Below, piece by piece: positions 7,413 through 16,090 of a DNA stretch of 51,983 nt. Source of the DNA: SIG220 sp045615545 (GTDB lineage: Bacteria > Bacillota_I > Bacilli_A > RFN20 > CAG-826); contig JAZLFA010000041.1 in assembly GCA_045615545.1 (NCBI GenBank), positions 1 to 51,983 of the forward strand, read 5' to 3'. The notes under the pieces are model-generated. The model was not told the origin of the DNA, ran no database searches, and saw nothing but the letters and a program-made list of their open reading frames with translations. Each line of letters opens with the position of its first letter. The stretch's first letter is position 1. Both the position numbers and the translations under genes were made by a program.

Positions 7413-9302
7413 ATGAAAAAAGTTAGAATACAAGACGATTTATTCACATATGTAAATGGTGAATGGATTGAACAGGCTACTATTCCAAGCGATCGTCCAT
7501 CTGCTGGTGGATTTGCAGATTTAGAAAAGGAAGTAGAAGAATTGATGCTTAATGAATTTAAAGTAATGGCTAAAACAGGCGAATGCCCTAACGAACATTT
7601 AGCAAGAGCAATAACTTTATTTAAATTAGGCGCCAATATCAAAAGTAGAAATAAACAAGGTATTAAACCTGTACTTAAAAATTTAAGCAGAATTGAAAAA
7701 CTAAATGATATTAAATCATTTAATAGAGTACTTAAAGACTTTGTCTTAGATGGAATTGCATTACCTTTTGATTTATCAGTTAATCCTGATATGAAAGATA
7801 CAAAGCATTATTTAATTTACATTGGTGGACCAAGAACGATTCTTCCTGATGTTACTTATTATAAAAACGAACAACAAAAACAAGCGATACTTGGATTATG
7901 GAAGAATATGGCTACGATGGTAATGGCTTATTCTCCACTTACTAAAGAAGAACAAGCTAAATATATCGAAGATACGATTAAATTTGATGCAATTATCGCT
8001 ACATTAGTCAAATCAAGTCAAGAGTGGAGCGAATATACAAAACTGTATAACCCTACTTCAACTAGAAGAGTTGCTTCATTAGTTAAGCCAATTAAATTTA
8101 GAAGATTACTATCAAAATTAGTTGATGAAGTTCCTGAAACAATTTCTGTAGCGGATGTTAGATTCTTAAAGGGATTCAAAACATTATTTAATGAAGAAAA
8201 CTTCTTATTGTATAAGCATTGGGCTTATGTAAATGAAATTATTTCTGCCACTCAATACTTAAGTGAAGAACTTAGAAATATTGGTGGTATTTATTCCCGT
8301 GCGTTAACGGGTGTAGCTGAAATGAGCAAACCTGATTTATTTGCTTATAATTTAGCAAGTAATTTCTATAGTGAACCAATTGGTATATATTATGGTAAAA
8401 AATATTTTGGTGAAGAAGCCAAAAAAGACGTCGTTGATATGGTTAAAGGAATTATTGAGACATACAAAAAACGTATGAATGAAAATGATTTCTTGCTTCC
8501 TGAAACGAAAGAAAAAGCCATTTTAAAATTATCTAAAATGGAAATAAAAATGGGCTATCCAGATGCATGTGACAAATTCTATGATAAATTAGTATTTAAA
8601 GGTAATAACCTTTATAGTGCAGTTTGCGAACTAGTTAGAATTAAGAAAATGGAAGAATTTTCGCTTTTAAGTAAGGATGTTGATCATAAGAAGTGGGCGA
8701 TGCCTGGACATATGGTTAATGCTTGTTATAATCCAATGAGTAACGATATCACTTTCCCAGCTGCAATCTTACAAGCTCCATTTTATTCAATCAAACAAAG
8801 TAGAAGCCAAAATTTAGGTGGTATTGGTGCAGTTATTGGTCATGAAATTTCTCATGCTTTTGATAATAACGGCGCAAACTGTGATGAGAATGGTAATTTA
8901 CACAATTGGTGGGGTAAACAAGATAATAAAGCCTTTAAAACGAAAACCAAATTAATGATTAAAGAATTTGAAGGTATTACTTTGCCATTTGGACAAGTGA
9001 ATGCTGAATTAATTGTTAGTGAAAATATCGCAGATAATGGCGGTATGGCTGTTACTCTTGATATGATGTCTAACTTAAAAGATGCCAATTATGAAGAATA
9101 TTTCATCAATTGGGCAAAAGTTTGGAGAATGAAAGCTAAACCAGAATATCAACAATTATTGCTTCAAGTTGATGTTCACGCTCCTAATATTTTAAGAGCA
9201 AATATGGGGCCAAGAAACTTTGTTGAATGGTACGATACTTATAAAGTAACCAGTAAAGATAAAATGTATATTGCTCCAAATAAACGAGTAGTGATTTGGT
9301 AA
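7413..9302 (+). CDS. pepO: M13-family zinc metallopeptidase (PepO-like)
   Basis: 629 aa neprilysin-like endopeptidase. The zinc site is HEISH at 477-481, with the third ligand E537 in ENIADNGG. NACYNPMSNDITFPAAIL near 435 and VDVHAPNILRANMGP near 589 are the family's substrate-binding and C-terminal motifs. There is no signal peptide or TM anchor, so it should be cytosolic like lactococcal PepO, degrading oligopeptides. Length is typical of bacterial members. Start supported by TTAGGAG 13 nt upstream. It is monocistronic, with a strong terminator directly after. The usual closing Cys-containing motif is replaced by RVVIW. Confidence 0.95.
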   Translation: MKKVRIQDDLFTYVNGEWIEQATIPSDRPSAGGFADLEKEVEELMLNEFKVMAKTGECPNEHLARAITLFKLGANIKSRNKQGIKPVLKNLSRIEKLNDIKSFNRVLKDFVLDGIALPFDLSVNPDMKDTKHYLIYIGGPRTILPDVTYYKNEQQKQAILGLWKNMATMVMAYSPLTKEEQAKYIEDTIKFDAIIATLVKSSQEWSEYTKLYNPTSTRRVASLVKPIKFRRLLSKLVDEVPETISVADVRFLKGFKTLFNEENFLLYKHWAYVNEIISATQYLSEELRNIGGIYSRALTGVAEMSKPDLFAYNLASNFYSEPIGIYYGKKYFGEEAKKDVVDMVKGIIETYKKRMNENDFLLPETKEKAILKLSKMEIKMGYPDACDKFYDKLVFKGNNLYSAVCELVRIKKMEEFSLLSKDVDHKKWAMPGHMVNACYNPMSNDITFPAAILQAPFYSIKQSRSQNLGGIGAVIGHEISHAFDNNGANCDENGNLHNWWGKQDNKAFKTKTKLMIKEFEGITLPFGQVNAELIVSENIADNGGMAVTLDMMSNLKDANYEEYFINWAKVWRMKAKPEYQQLLLQVDVHAPNILRANMGPRNFVEWYDTYKVTSKDKMYIAPNKRVVIW

Positions 9303-9309
9303 ATAATTA

Positions 9310-9336
9310 ACGTGGCACTCTGTGTCACGTTTTTTA
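9310..9336 (+). terminator. Intrinsic terminator after pepO
   Basis: Ten-pair stem (AACGTG/CACGTT, one G-T, CAC/GTG) with a TCT loop and a six-T tail. Confidence 0.9.
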
Positions 9337-9377
9337 TATTGCGCAAGAAAATATCAATTTTTATTTTATGTAAAAAA

Positions 9378-9386
9378 TGATATAAT
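9378..9386 (+). promoter_or_regulatory. Extended -10 of a likely leaderless mRNA (ZIP gene)
   Basis: TGA-TATAAT is a perfect extended -10. Only 9 nt separate it from the ATG, so transcription should start 0-3 nt before the start codon. No SD is present. Confidence 0.65.
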
Positions 9387-9395
9387 CAACCAGGT

Positions 9396-10250
9396 ATGGA
9401 AAATATAGGTTGGGTAATTTTAGTTACATTTATTGCTGGCGTTATTGGCACTGGTATAGGTGGCCTTATTGGTGTCTTATTTAAGAAAAATAGTGCTAAA
9501 TGTGTTTCACTTTTACTTAGTTTTGCTGCCGGTATTATGCTTGCAGTAGTGTGCTTTGATTTACTAACAGAATCCATTAAACCTTATCAACAAGATAAAG
9601 GCAACTGGTATTACATATTGATAGTGGTAGCGTGTGTTATTGCTGGCTTTATTATTGTATATTTTGTTAATCATTTGATTGATAAAAGGTTATCAAAAGA
9701 AGTTCCTCATACTTCAAAAGATCATATAAAACTACACGATGACTTAGATGAAATGATTCACCTTGATCACGTTGAAGTTCATAAAATAAATAAAACAAAA
9801 CTATTTGCAGCAGGACTTGTTACCGCGACTGTTATTGCATTACACAATCTTCCTGAAGGAATGGTCATAGGTTCAACTTACGCAATCAATCCAAGTCAAA
9901 TTATTGGTGGTAGTGGTTTTGTTATTGCTATTGTTATTGCCTTACATAATATACCTGAAGGTATGGCTGTTAGTGTCCCTTTAGTAAGCGGCGGCACAAA
10001 AAGATGGAAGGCGGTATTAATTACTGCCGCTACTGGCATTCCAACTGTTATTGGCGCAATTATTGGTTTTAGTATTGGATATGTCGGCCCAATGGGTCTT
10101 GCAATAAGTTTAGCTTTTGCTAGTGGTGCGATGCTTTATGTTGTGTTTGCGGAATTACTCCCGGAAGCTTTCTTAATGTGGAAGAGTAAATTACCTGCAT
10201 TAGTTTTATTAGCAGGAATGTTATTGGGCTTTGTGATTGTTTTAATATAA
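9396..10250 (+). CDS. ZIP-family metal transporter (ZupT-like)
   Basis: 284 aa, eight predicted helices. The two metal-binding helices carry HNLPEGMV (near 150) and HNIPEGMA (near 187), the hallmark of ZIP/GufA transporters importing Zn2+, Fe2+ or Mn2+. A His/Asp-rich cytoplasmic loop (about residues 100-132, several H and D) between helices 3 and 4 is the usual metal-sensing loop. It has no SD and appears leaderless. The ABC exporter genes begin 37 nt downstream with no terminator between, so it may head that operon. Confidence 0.9.
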   Translation: MENIGWVILVTFIAGVIGTGIGGLIGVLFKKNSAKCVSLLLSFAAGIMLAVVCFDLLTESIKPYQQDKGNWYYILIVVACVIAGFIIVYFVNHLIDKRLSKEVPHTSKDHIKLHDDLDEMIHLDHVEVHKINKTKLFAAGLVTATVIALHNLPEGMVIGSTYAINPSQIIGGSGFVIAIVIALHNIPEGMAVSVPLVSGGTKRWKAVLITAATGIPTVIGAIIGFSIGYVGPMGLAISLAFASGAMLYVVFAELLPEAFLMWKSKLPALVLLAGMLLGFVIVLI

Positions 10251-10287
10251 TTGGGTATTAATTACCAGTATATTAGGCGGTGATAAT

Positions 10288-11271
10288 ATGATAGAAATTA
10301 AAAACTTAACTAAAGAATTTAAAAAACCAATCCGAGGAGAAGGTTTTTTTGGGATGTTTAAGTCCTTATTTTCACGTAAATATGAAGTTACTACTGCAGT
10401 TAATCATATCAATTTAACAATTCCTGATGGACAAATTGTTGGATATATCGGTTCTAACGGAGCAGGAAAATCAACAACAATCAAAATGATGTGTGGAATA
10501 TTAACTCCTAGCGAAGGCGATGTAATAATTAATGGTTTAAGCCCCGTTAAAAAAAGAAAATCAATCGCTAATGAGATTGGTGTAGTTTTTGGGCAAAAAA
10601 CACAATTGTGGTGGGACATACCATTAATTGAAACATTTAAAGTTTTAAAAGAAATTTATCAAGTTAGTGATGAAGATTATAAAAATCGAATGGAATTTTT
10701 AACTGATTTATTAGATCTAAAACCATTTATGCATCAACCAGTTAGAACTCTTTCTTTGGGACAACGTATGCGTGGAGATTTAGCTGCAGCTATGTTACAT
10801 AATCCAAAAATTTTATTTTTGGATGAGCCAACAATAGGGCTTGATATTTTAGTTAAAACTAAAATGCGTGATGCAATCAAGACGATGAATAAAAAATATG
10901 GAACAACTGTTATATTAACCACTCACGATATGGAAGATATTTCTGACTTATGTTCAAGAATTGTAATGATTGAAAAAGGAAACATTATTTACGATGGTTC
11001 AATTAAAGATATCAAGAAAAAGTTTGGTGATTTAAGAACGATCACAATCCCATACACAGGTGAAATAGAAAATATTGTCTTAGATACGTTTGATTTTAGA
11101 GTCAGCTATGAACATGTTGATGAAAATTTACTTATTAAATTTGATGGTGAACAAATTGAACTTGAAAAAGTAGTGGATTATACCTTTCACACCTTAAAAG
11201 CAAAAGAAATGAATATTAAAGAGATATCTCTTGAAGATGTTGTTAAACAAATAATGGAAACCGATGATTAA
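10288..11271 (+). CDS. ABC transporter ATP-binding protein (ABC2_membrane_6 system)
   Basis: 327 aa ATPase. Walker A GSNGAGKST, signature LSLGQRMR, Walker B LFLDEPTIGLD and H-loop TTHD are intact. The long N-terminal segment between residues 10 and 40 (GEGFFGMFKSLFSRKYE) is typical of the ATPases that serve DUF990/ABC2_membrane_6 permeases. The SD AGGCGGTGAT sits just upstream. It overlaps the first permease gene by 8 nt, and a second permease follows, giving a complete three-gene exporter. Substrate unknown. Confidence 0.92.
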   Translation: MIEIKNLTKEFKKPIRGEGFFGMFKSLFSRKYEVTTAVNHINLTIPDGQIVGYIGSNGAGKSTTIKMMCGILTPSEGDVIINGLSPVKKRKSIANEIGVVFGQKTQLWWDIPLIETFKVLKEIYQVSDEDYKNRMEFLTDLLDLKPFMHQPVRTLSLGQRMRGDLAAAMLHNPKILFLDEPTIGLDILVKTKMRDAIKTMNKKYGTTVILTTHDMEDISDLCSRIVMIEKGNIIYDGSIKDIKKKFGDLRTITIPYTGEIENIVLDTFDFRVSYEHVDENLLIKFDGEQIELEKVVDYTFHTLKAKEMNIKEISLEDVVKQIMETDD

Positions 11272-12136
11272 AAGTCTTAAAAAGTACATACCATTTTTTA
11301 AAGGTGGAATGATGAATTCGCTTGCCTATCGGGCAGCTATTTTAACTTGGCTAATTATTACTTTTTTAGAAGTTGTATGCGTAGTCTTTTTATGGAAAGC
11401 TGTTTATGATTGCGCGATTCCTGCTCCTGGACAAAGTGAGGCAATAATTAATGGTTTTACCTTTAAACAGATAATTGTTTATTTTGTATTTGTTAACATT
11501 ATTACCTTTGTTTCTTTTCCCGGAGAAACCCTTTGGAATATTAATGAAGAGATTAAAAAAGGCACGATTTGCATGGCTTTTACTAAACCAATTAGTTATC
11601 GAGGTAGATATTTATTTACCACATTTGGTTTAGTTGCTGTCTCATTTTTAATTTTTGGATTACCAATGTTTGCTATCTCTTACATTATTTTCGCTTGCAT
11701 TGGTTTTATTAAAATAACTTCAGTTGGTTCGGTATTCTTTTCTATATTTGCTTTTATAGTGTTAGAAATTCTTGCCGTAATGATTAATGACGCGATTGAT
11801 TATTTCTTTGGTATATGTTGCTTTTATAGTGCGAGTGGTTGGGGCATCAATTTATTCAAAACAGTTGTTGCAAACTTTTTAGGTGGCACACTTTTACCAT
11901 TAAGTTTTTTTAAATTTGGCAATGTAGATATTTCCAAAGCAGTGAATTATCTTCCTTTTGCAGGAATGGTGCAAAATCCTGTTATGGCGTTGATGAGCGA
12001 ATATTCTACTCTTGAGACTTATTTACACGTTATTCATACAATAGGCTTATCGCTTGTCTGGGTAATTATATTAGAAATAATTAACGCAATTTTCTTTGCT
12101 CATGCAAGTAAGAAAGTAACGGTGCAAGGAGGATAA
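11264..12136 (+). CDS. ABC-2 permease subunit 1 (ABC2_membrane_6 type)
   Basis: 290 aa, six helices. The N-terminal YIPFFKGGMMNSLAYRAAIL and the amphipathic WNINEEIKKGTICMAFTKPISYRGRYL segment (near 90) are the conserved cytoplasmic features of ABC2_membrane_6 permeases. The start overlaps the ATPase stop (ATGATTAA) by 8 nt. A second, different permease of the same family follows after 1 nt, so the transporter is presumably a heterodimeric membrane pair on one ATPase. Confidence 0.85.
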   Translation: MIKSLKKYIPFFKGGMMNSLAYRAAILTWLIITFLEVVCVVFLWKAVYDCAIPAPGQSEAIINGFTFKQIIVYFVFVNIITFVSFPGETLWNINEEIKKGTICMAFTKPISYRGRYLFTTFGLVAVSFLIFGLPMFAISYIIFACIGFIKITSVGSVFFSIFAFIVLEILAVMINDAIDYFFGICCFYSASGWGINLFKTVVANFLGGTLLPLSFFKFGNVDISKAVNYLPFAGMVQNPVMALMSEYSTLETYLHVIHTIGLSLVWVIILEIINAIFFAHASKKVTVQGG

Positions 12137-12137
12137 T

Positions 12138-12956
12138 ATGGGACATTATATAAAACTATATTTCACTTGTATCAAACGCTCGATAATGGGAAGAATGGAA
12201 TATCGTAGTAATTTATTTATTGGTATTTTTGCTTTTATTGTCTCTAATGTTGCTTCGATTCTTTCAATTTATTTTATCGTTAATTCCGTTCCTGAAATGC
12301 GTGTTGCTGGTCAAGGTGTATGGAATATTTGGGAAATAGGTTTTATTTATGGTTTTACCATGTTACCTGTGGGAGTTGACCATTTATTTACTGATGAACT
12401 CTGGTTGGTGGCGTATAGAAGAGTCAAAGATGGATCTTTAGATCAACATTTCTTAAGACCCGCTCCAACATTATTTATGGTTATTAGTGAAAACTTCCAA
12501 TTAGAAGGACTGGGCGAACTTATTGTAGGTACTGCGATGCTTCTTGTTTGCGGGCTTAATCCTAGTGTTCATGTTCTTATAAATGTTGGAAATGTATTCT
12601 TGTTTATTTTCGCTACAATATTCGGAGCGTTAATTATTACTTCTTTTAAAATTATGATTGCTGGATTAGCGTTTATTATTAAATCCAGTGGTCCAATTTT
12701 ACAAATTATTTATAACTGTAATACATATGTAAAATATCCCCGTGGAATATATCCTGCTGCTATTAAAATTATCTTAACTTTTATTTTCCCATTCATGGTA
12801 TTTGTATCTTTTCCAGTGGAAATATTTTTAGGTTTTTCGACTCTTAATCCATGGATGATTTCTGGAATTATTATTGGAGTAGCGGTGGGTTTATTTATTT
12901 TGTCTTTATTTGTTTGGTCGCTGTGCGCTAAACATTACGAAAGTACTGGTAGTTAA
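12138..12956 (+). CDS. ABC-2 permease subunit 2 (ABC2_membrane_6 type)
   Basis: 272 aa, six helices. It carries the family's RVKDGSLDQHFLRPAPTLF cytoplasmic motif near residue 95, the counterpart of the GTICMAFTKP segment in subunit 1. A perfect SD (AAGGAGG) precedes the ATG although the gene sits 1 nt after subunit 1, so expression does not rely only on coupling. The operon ends in the bidirectional terminator shared with the minus-strand acyltransferase gene. Confidence 0.85.
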   Translation: MGHYIKLYFTCIKRSIMGRMEYRSNLFIGIFAFIVSNVASILSIYFIVNSVPEMRVAGQGVWNIWEIGFIYGFTMLPVGVDHLFTDELWLVAYRRVKDGSLDQHFLRPAPTLFMVISENFQLEGLGELIVGTAMLLVCGLNPSVHVLINVGNVFLFIFATIFGALIITSFKIMIAGLAFIIKSSGPILQIIYNCNTYVKYPRGIYPAAIKIILTFIFPFMVFVSFPVEIFLGFSTLNPWMISGIIIGVAVGLFILSLFVWSLCAKHYESTGS

Positions 12957-12985
12957 AAAAAGAAGAAATTAATCTTCTTTTTTAA
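12955..12985. terminator. Bidirectional terminator
   Basis: AAAAAAGAAGA / TCTTCTTTTTT stem around an AATTAA loop, with A- and T-tracts on the two flanks. It can stop the ABC operon from the left and the acyltransferase operon from the right. The loop holds the acyltransferase stop codon. Confidence 0.85.
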
Positions 12986-13769
12986 TATATTTTATATATT
13001 CTTGCTGTGAGGTATTTGCTAACTCTCGCATTTGGCTAATACATTTTTCGTGTAAATATTCTTTATTAGCACTTATACTTTCTCCTGGAAGTGGATAGAT
13101 AGGTTTACCTATTCTAATAACTTGTCGAGGAGTTTTTCTAAATTTACGTTTTTTCCATACTGTTACCATCGGAATAACAGGTGCGTACATCATGCTTGGG
13201 TATATAAAACTATTATTTGGGAAAGGTCTAATTTTTGTATAATATGGCCATATATGAGCTTCAGGATATATTAAAATTGCTTGATGTTTCTTTTTTACAT
13301 ACCACTCAATGGCGTCCATCATATTATGGAAATTATCGCGATCTTCTTTTTCTGGTAAAGGAATGTATCCTAACGCGCGGCATATGTTACGAACGATCGG
13401 CATTGATAAAGTATCGCTATAACCAATGATGTTAATACGCTTTCCAAAACTAATAAGCGATTGATATTTTAATACATCGGATATGGCAACGTGGTTAGCG
13501 TAAATAAAGCCACCTTCCTTTTTAATTTTCTTGTAGTGGCGGCGATTTTCTACTCTTATTCCATGTAAATAGCAATAAGTTGCTAAAATTGGGATAGCAA
13601 TTACGTGATATAAAATTCCGGAAAAGAAATTATTTATGGGATTAGTTCTTTTGTATTTATAGTTTTTAGGAACGCCTGGACGTTTTAATCCGAGTTCATC
13701 AAAATCATCATGGAGTTCGTCTTTCCAATAAATAGTTTTGCTTTTTTTCCATTCGTTATGCTTTGCCAT
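12969..13769 (-). CDS. PlsC-like 1-acylglycerol-3-phosphate acyltransferase family protein
   Basis: 266 aa. Motif I NHVAISD holds the catalytic H93 and D98 (H-X4-D). Residues near 170 read YPEAHIWP where canonical PlsC has the FPEGTRS phosphate-binding motif III, so Gly-Thr-Arg is not conserved and the acceptor may not be a lysophosphatidate. One hydrophobic segment at about 54-70 could anchor it to the membrane. It starts 2 nt after the glycosyltransferase stop with no SD (coupled translation), so the two enzymes probably act on the same lipid-linked product. Specificity unknown. Confidence 0.75.
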   Translation of the reverse strand: MAKHNEWKKSKTIYWKDELHDDFDELGLKRPGVPKNYKYKRTNPINNFFSGILYHVIAIPILATYCYLHGIRVENRRHYKKIKKEGGFIYANHVAISDVLKYQSLISFGKRINIIGYSDTLSMPIVRNICRALGYIPLPEKEDRDNFHNMMDAIEWYVKKKHQAILIYPEAHIWPYYTKIRPFPNNSFIYPSMMYAPVIPMVTVWKKRKFRKTPRQVIRIGKPIYPLPGESISANKEYLHEKCISQMRELANTSQQEYIKYIKKED

Positions 13770-13771
13770 GA

Positions 13772-15067
13772 TTATTTAATGTTTTCGTGAGTAATGTTTC
13801 CGCTATGATCGACTGGTTGCCATGTTCTTCTTTTGCTAGGTTTAAATAAACCAACAAGAAATGCGTAAAGAATAAAAACGAAAAATAGCCAGTAGTTAGT
13901 GCATGTCCATACCGCAGTAGGGAAGTTAAACTTCAATTTTTTATTATCTTTAATAATAACTGCTAAAGCAATAAGGAAGAATGTCACGTATAAGATTGCG
14001 AATGAAATGAATGCTTGTCCAACAAAGTTTCCCGTAAATTCACTTTTATCAATGAGTGATAATAGTGATAACACAAATGATATTAAGAATAATAAGAAGT
14101 TAGATATCGTATAAAAAACAAAAGGATAAATTCCTAAATTAAATTCAAATTTAGCCCAGAATCTTTGCCTATCTGTCGTGCTATGATAGTCAATTTCAGG
14201 GTGAGTTTTAAATTCTTTTCTTTTTTCAAAATAACCCCAAATCCATCTTATCATTTGACGATGACTGCTTTTCCATGTTCCACCTTGTTCATCATAAAAC
14301 TCAATAAGTGGGTAATAACGCATATTAACATCGTGATAATAACACCATGTAGTAAGCTGAATATCTTCAGTCATCCCTGTAAATATCCATCCTCCTGCAT
14401 CATCAATAATTTCTCTATTAACAAAAAAACCAGTTCCGCATATCGTTGATTTCTTAAATAAATTTGTTCTCATTCTCGCGGTAAATGTATACATGTACGA
14501 GAAAAATATTGCGCTTATACAGGTAAGTGTATTCTCGCTCGCATTCGTATAATTCCTATATCCCATTCCAACTTGGACACCAGTTTGCCTTAAGTTGTTC
14601 ATTGTTTCGATATATTTAGGTGAAGCAACATTATCTGCATCAAAAATCATATACGCATCATAAACAAGATTATTTTCCTTAAAGTGATTAATAAGTTCTT
14701 GAATTGCAAAACCTTTTGTTCTTCTATTTTCTAAATTTTTTCTTACAAAATAGTGATAACCAAAACTGCGACAAATGATAGTAGTTGGATCATCTTCGCT
14801 TTCTACGATAACCCAAACATCAAAATAATTTGGATCGTATGTTTGTTTTTTCATACTAGATAATGAATTTTTAATTACTCTAGCTTCATTTCTAGCGGGA
14901 ATGATTATGGCAAACTTTGTTTTATTATCACTATGTGGTATCGGTTTTACTTTCTTCCCTGAAATTATTAATCCTGCAACATAGTACCAACCAACAATTA
15001 ACATAACAAAAAAGATTATGGCGACTGTGGTATTAATAACATTAAGCATTAATTGGTAATCAATCAT
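13772..15067 (-). CDS. Membrane-bound processive family 2 glycosyltransferase
   Basis: 431 aa. An N-terminal TM (about 10-33), the GT-A core with FAIIIPARNEA (near 52) and IFDADN (DxD, near 143), then GTGFFVN, TEDIQLT, and the QMIRW motif (near 275) that marks processive or lipid-anchored GT2 synthases. Three to four C-terminal helices follow. It probably builds a glycolipid or surface glycan at the inner face of the membrane. No clear SD; TATAAA lies only 2 nt before the ATG, so the transcription start is uncertain. The downstream acyltransferase gene is translationally coupled. Exact sugar and acceptor unknown. Confidence 0.85.
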   Translation of the reverse strand: MIDYQLMLNVINTTVAIIFFVMLIVGWYYVAGLIISGKKVKPIPHSDNKTKFAIIIPARNEARVIKNSLSSMKKQTYDPNYFDVWVIVESEDDPTTIICRSFGYHYFVRKNLENRRTKGFAIQELINHFKENNLVYDAYMIFDADNVASPKYIETMNNLRQTGVQVGMGYRNYTNASENTLTCISAIFFSYMYTFTARMRTNLFKKSTICGTGFFVNREIIDDAGGWIFTGMTEDIQLTTWCYYHDVNMRYYPLIEFYDEQGGTWKSSHRQMIRWIWGYFEKRKEFKTHPEIDYHSTTDRQRFWAKFEFNLGIYPFVFYTISNFLLFLISFVLSLLSLIDKSEFTGNFVGQAFISFAILYVTFFLIALAVIIKDNKKLKFNFPTAVWTCTNYWLFFVFILYAFLVGLFKPSKRRTWQPVDHSGNITHENIK

Positions 15068-15091
15068 CTTTTATATTTTGCTTAATCTTAC

Positions 15092-15120
15092 TTGTTTTAT
15101 CAAGATAAAAAAAGAATAAT
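15092..15120 (+). promoter_or_regulatory. Rubrerythrin promoter with embedded palindrome
   Basis: -35 TTGTTT (15092-15097), 17-nt spacer, -10 AATAAT (15115-15120). The perfect inverted repeat TTTTATC-AA-GATAAAA (15095-15110) fills the spacer and overlaps the -35, the position expected for a repressor of a peroxide- or metal-responsive gene. PerR/Fur-type control is inference only; the sequence is not a canonical Per box. Confidence 0.45.
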
Positions 15121-15140
15121 AATATTAGGAGGACTACAAA

Positions 15141-15680
15141 ATGAATTTAAAAGGTAGTAAAACAGAACAAAATTTATTAACCGCTTTTGCAGGTGAATCT
15201 CAAGCTAGAAATAAATACACTTATTTTGCAAGCAAAGCTAAAAAAGAAGGGTATGAGCAAATTGCCGCTATCTTCTTAGAAACAGCAGATAATGAAAAAG
15301 AACACGCTAAATTATGGTTTAAATATTTAAACGGTGGCGAAGTTCCTTCAACTATTGAAAATCTTAAAGCAGCTGCAAGTGGTGAAAACTATGAATGGAC
15401 TGAAATGTATAAAGAATTTGCTGAAGTTGCTAAAGAAGAAGGTTTTTTAGAAATTGCGGCTAAATTTGAATTAGTAGCTAAGATCGAAGCTGAACATGAA
15501 AAGCGTTATCTAAAATTATTAGATAATGTTCAAGGTGGAAAGGTTTTTATTGCTCCAGATGTTCAAGTTTGGAAATGCCGTAACTGTGGACATATTGTTG
15601 TTGGTAAGTGCGCTCCTGAAGTGTGCCCAACATGCAACCATCCAAAAGCATATTTTGAATTAAGAGCACAAAATTATTAA
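15141..15680 (+). CDS. rbr: Rubrerythrin
   Basis: 179 aa. An N-terminal four-helix di-iron domain (about 1-135; EKEH near residue 53, EAEHEKR near 117) is followed by a rubredoxin-like domain with C146/C149 (CRNC) and C162/C165 (CPTC). Rubrerythrin reduces hydrogen peroxide in anaerobes and microaerophiles. A strong AGGAGG SD precedes the ATG. The gene is monocistronic with its own promoter and terminator. Its presence supports an anaerobic lifestyle. Confidence 0.97.
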   Translation: MNLKGSKTEQNLLTAFAGESQARNKYTYFASKAKKEGYEQIAAIFLETADNEKEHAKLWFKYLNGGEVPSTIENLKAAASGENYEWTEMYKEFAEVAKEEGFLEIAAKFELVAKIEAEHEKRYLKLLDNVQGGKVFIAPDVQVWKCRNCGHIVVGKCAPEVCPTCNHPKAYFELRAQNY

Positions 15681-15689
15681 TCTAAAAAT

Positions 15690-15727
15690 TAAGCCATTAC
15701 TAAAAAAATAGTGGTGGCTTTTTTTTA
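15690..15727 (+). terminator. Intrinsic terminator after rubrerythrin
   Basis: AAGCCA/TGGCTT, two G-T pairs and ACTA/TAGT make a 12-pair stem with an A-rich loop and an eight-T tail. Confidence 0.85.
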
Positions 15728-15732
15728 TTTTC

Positions 15733-15761
15733 TTGATTTTTTAACTCGTATTATGGATAAT
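15733..15761 (+). promoter_or_regulatory. tRNA-Asp/tRNA-Phe promoter
   Basis: -35 TTGATT, 17-nt spacer, -10 GATAAT. Transcription would begin about 4 nt before tRNA-Asp. Confidence 0.55.
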
Positions 15762-15772
15762 ATATAAGCACT

Positions 15773-15848
15773 GGACCATTGGTGTAGCGGTTAACATGTC
15801 TCCCTGTCACGGAGAAGACCACGGGTTCGATTCCCGTATGGTCCGCCA
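15773..15848 (+). tRNA. tRNA-Asp (anticodon GTC)
   Basis: 76 nt with encoded CCA. Acceptor GGACCAT/ATGGTCC, anticodon loop CTGTCAC, T-arm ACGGG-TTCGATT-CCCGT are all canonical. It is followed 43 nt later by tRNA-Phe with no second terminator, so both are on one transcript. Confidence 0.97.
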
Positions 15849-15891
15849 TTTCTATATCTAGCAAAATAAAAACTAGGTATATGTGTTATTT

Positions 15892-15967
15892 GGCCCGGTA
15901 GCTCAGCTGGTAGAGCAATGGACTGAAAATCCATGTGTCGCCGGATCGTCCCCGGCCTGGGCCACCA
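15892..15967 (+). tRNA. tRNA-Phe (anticodon GAA) with atypical T-loop
   Basis: 76 nt with encoded CCA. Acceptor GGCCCGG/CTGGGCC (one G-T), anticodon stem ATGGA/TCCAT with loop CTGAAAA, variable GTGTC. The T-stem GCCGG/CCGGC is perfect but the loop reads ATCGTCC instead of TTCRANY, so positions 54 and 58 are A and T where nearly all tRNAs have T and A. Neighbouring tRNA-Asp is normal, so this is local to this gene. Confidence 0.95.
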
Positions 15968-15977
15968 TTAATATAAA

Positions 15978-16003
15978 GCTTGATTGAGGTCAGGCCTTTT
16001 TTA
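15978..16003 (+). terminator. Probable terminator of the tRNA unit
   Basis: AAGCTTGA pairs with TCAGG-C-CTT (one bulged C, two G-T pairs) before a six-T run. Weaker than the other terminators in the window. Confidence 0.5.
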
Positions 16004-16060
16004 TATAAAATTTAGGAAACGAGTGGGAATCCTGGGTAATTCAATTGCCGAGTAGTTCAC

Positions 16061-16066
16061 TATAAT
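16061..16066 (+). promoter_or_regulatory. -10 box of the PAP2 gene
   Basis: Perfect TATAAT; no good -35 at the correct spacing. It lies 24 nt before the PAP2 start, leaving room for the TTAGGAG SD. Confidence 0.5.
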
Positions 16067-16090
16067 GAATAAGTTAGGAGATAAAAACTT

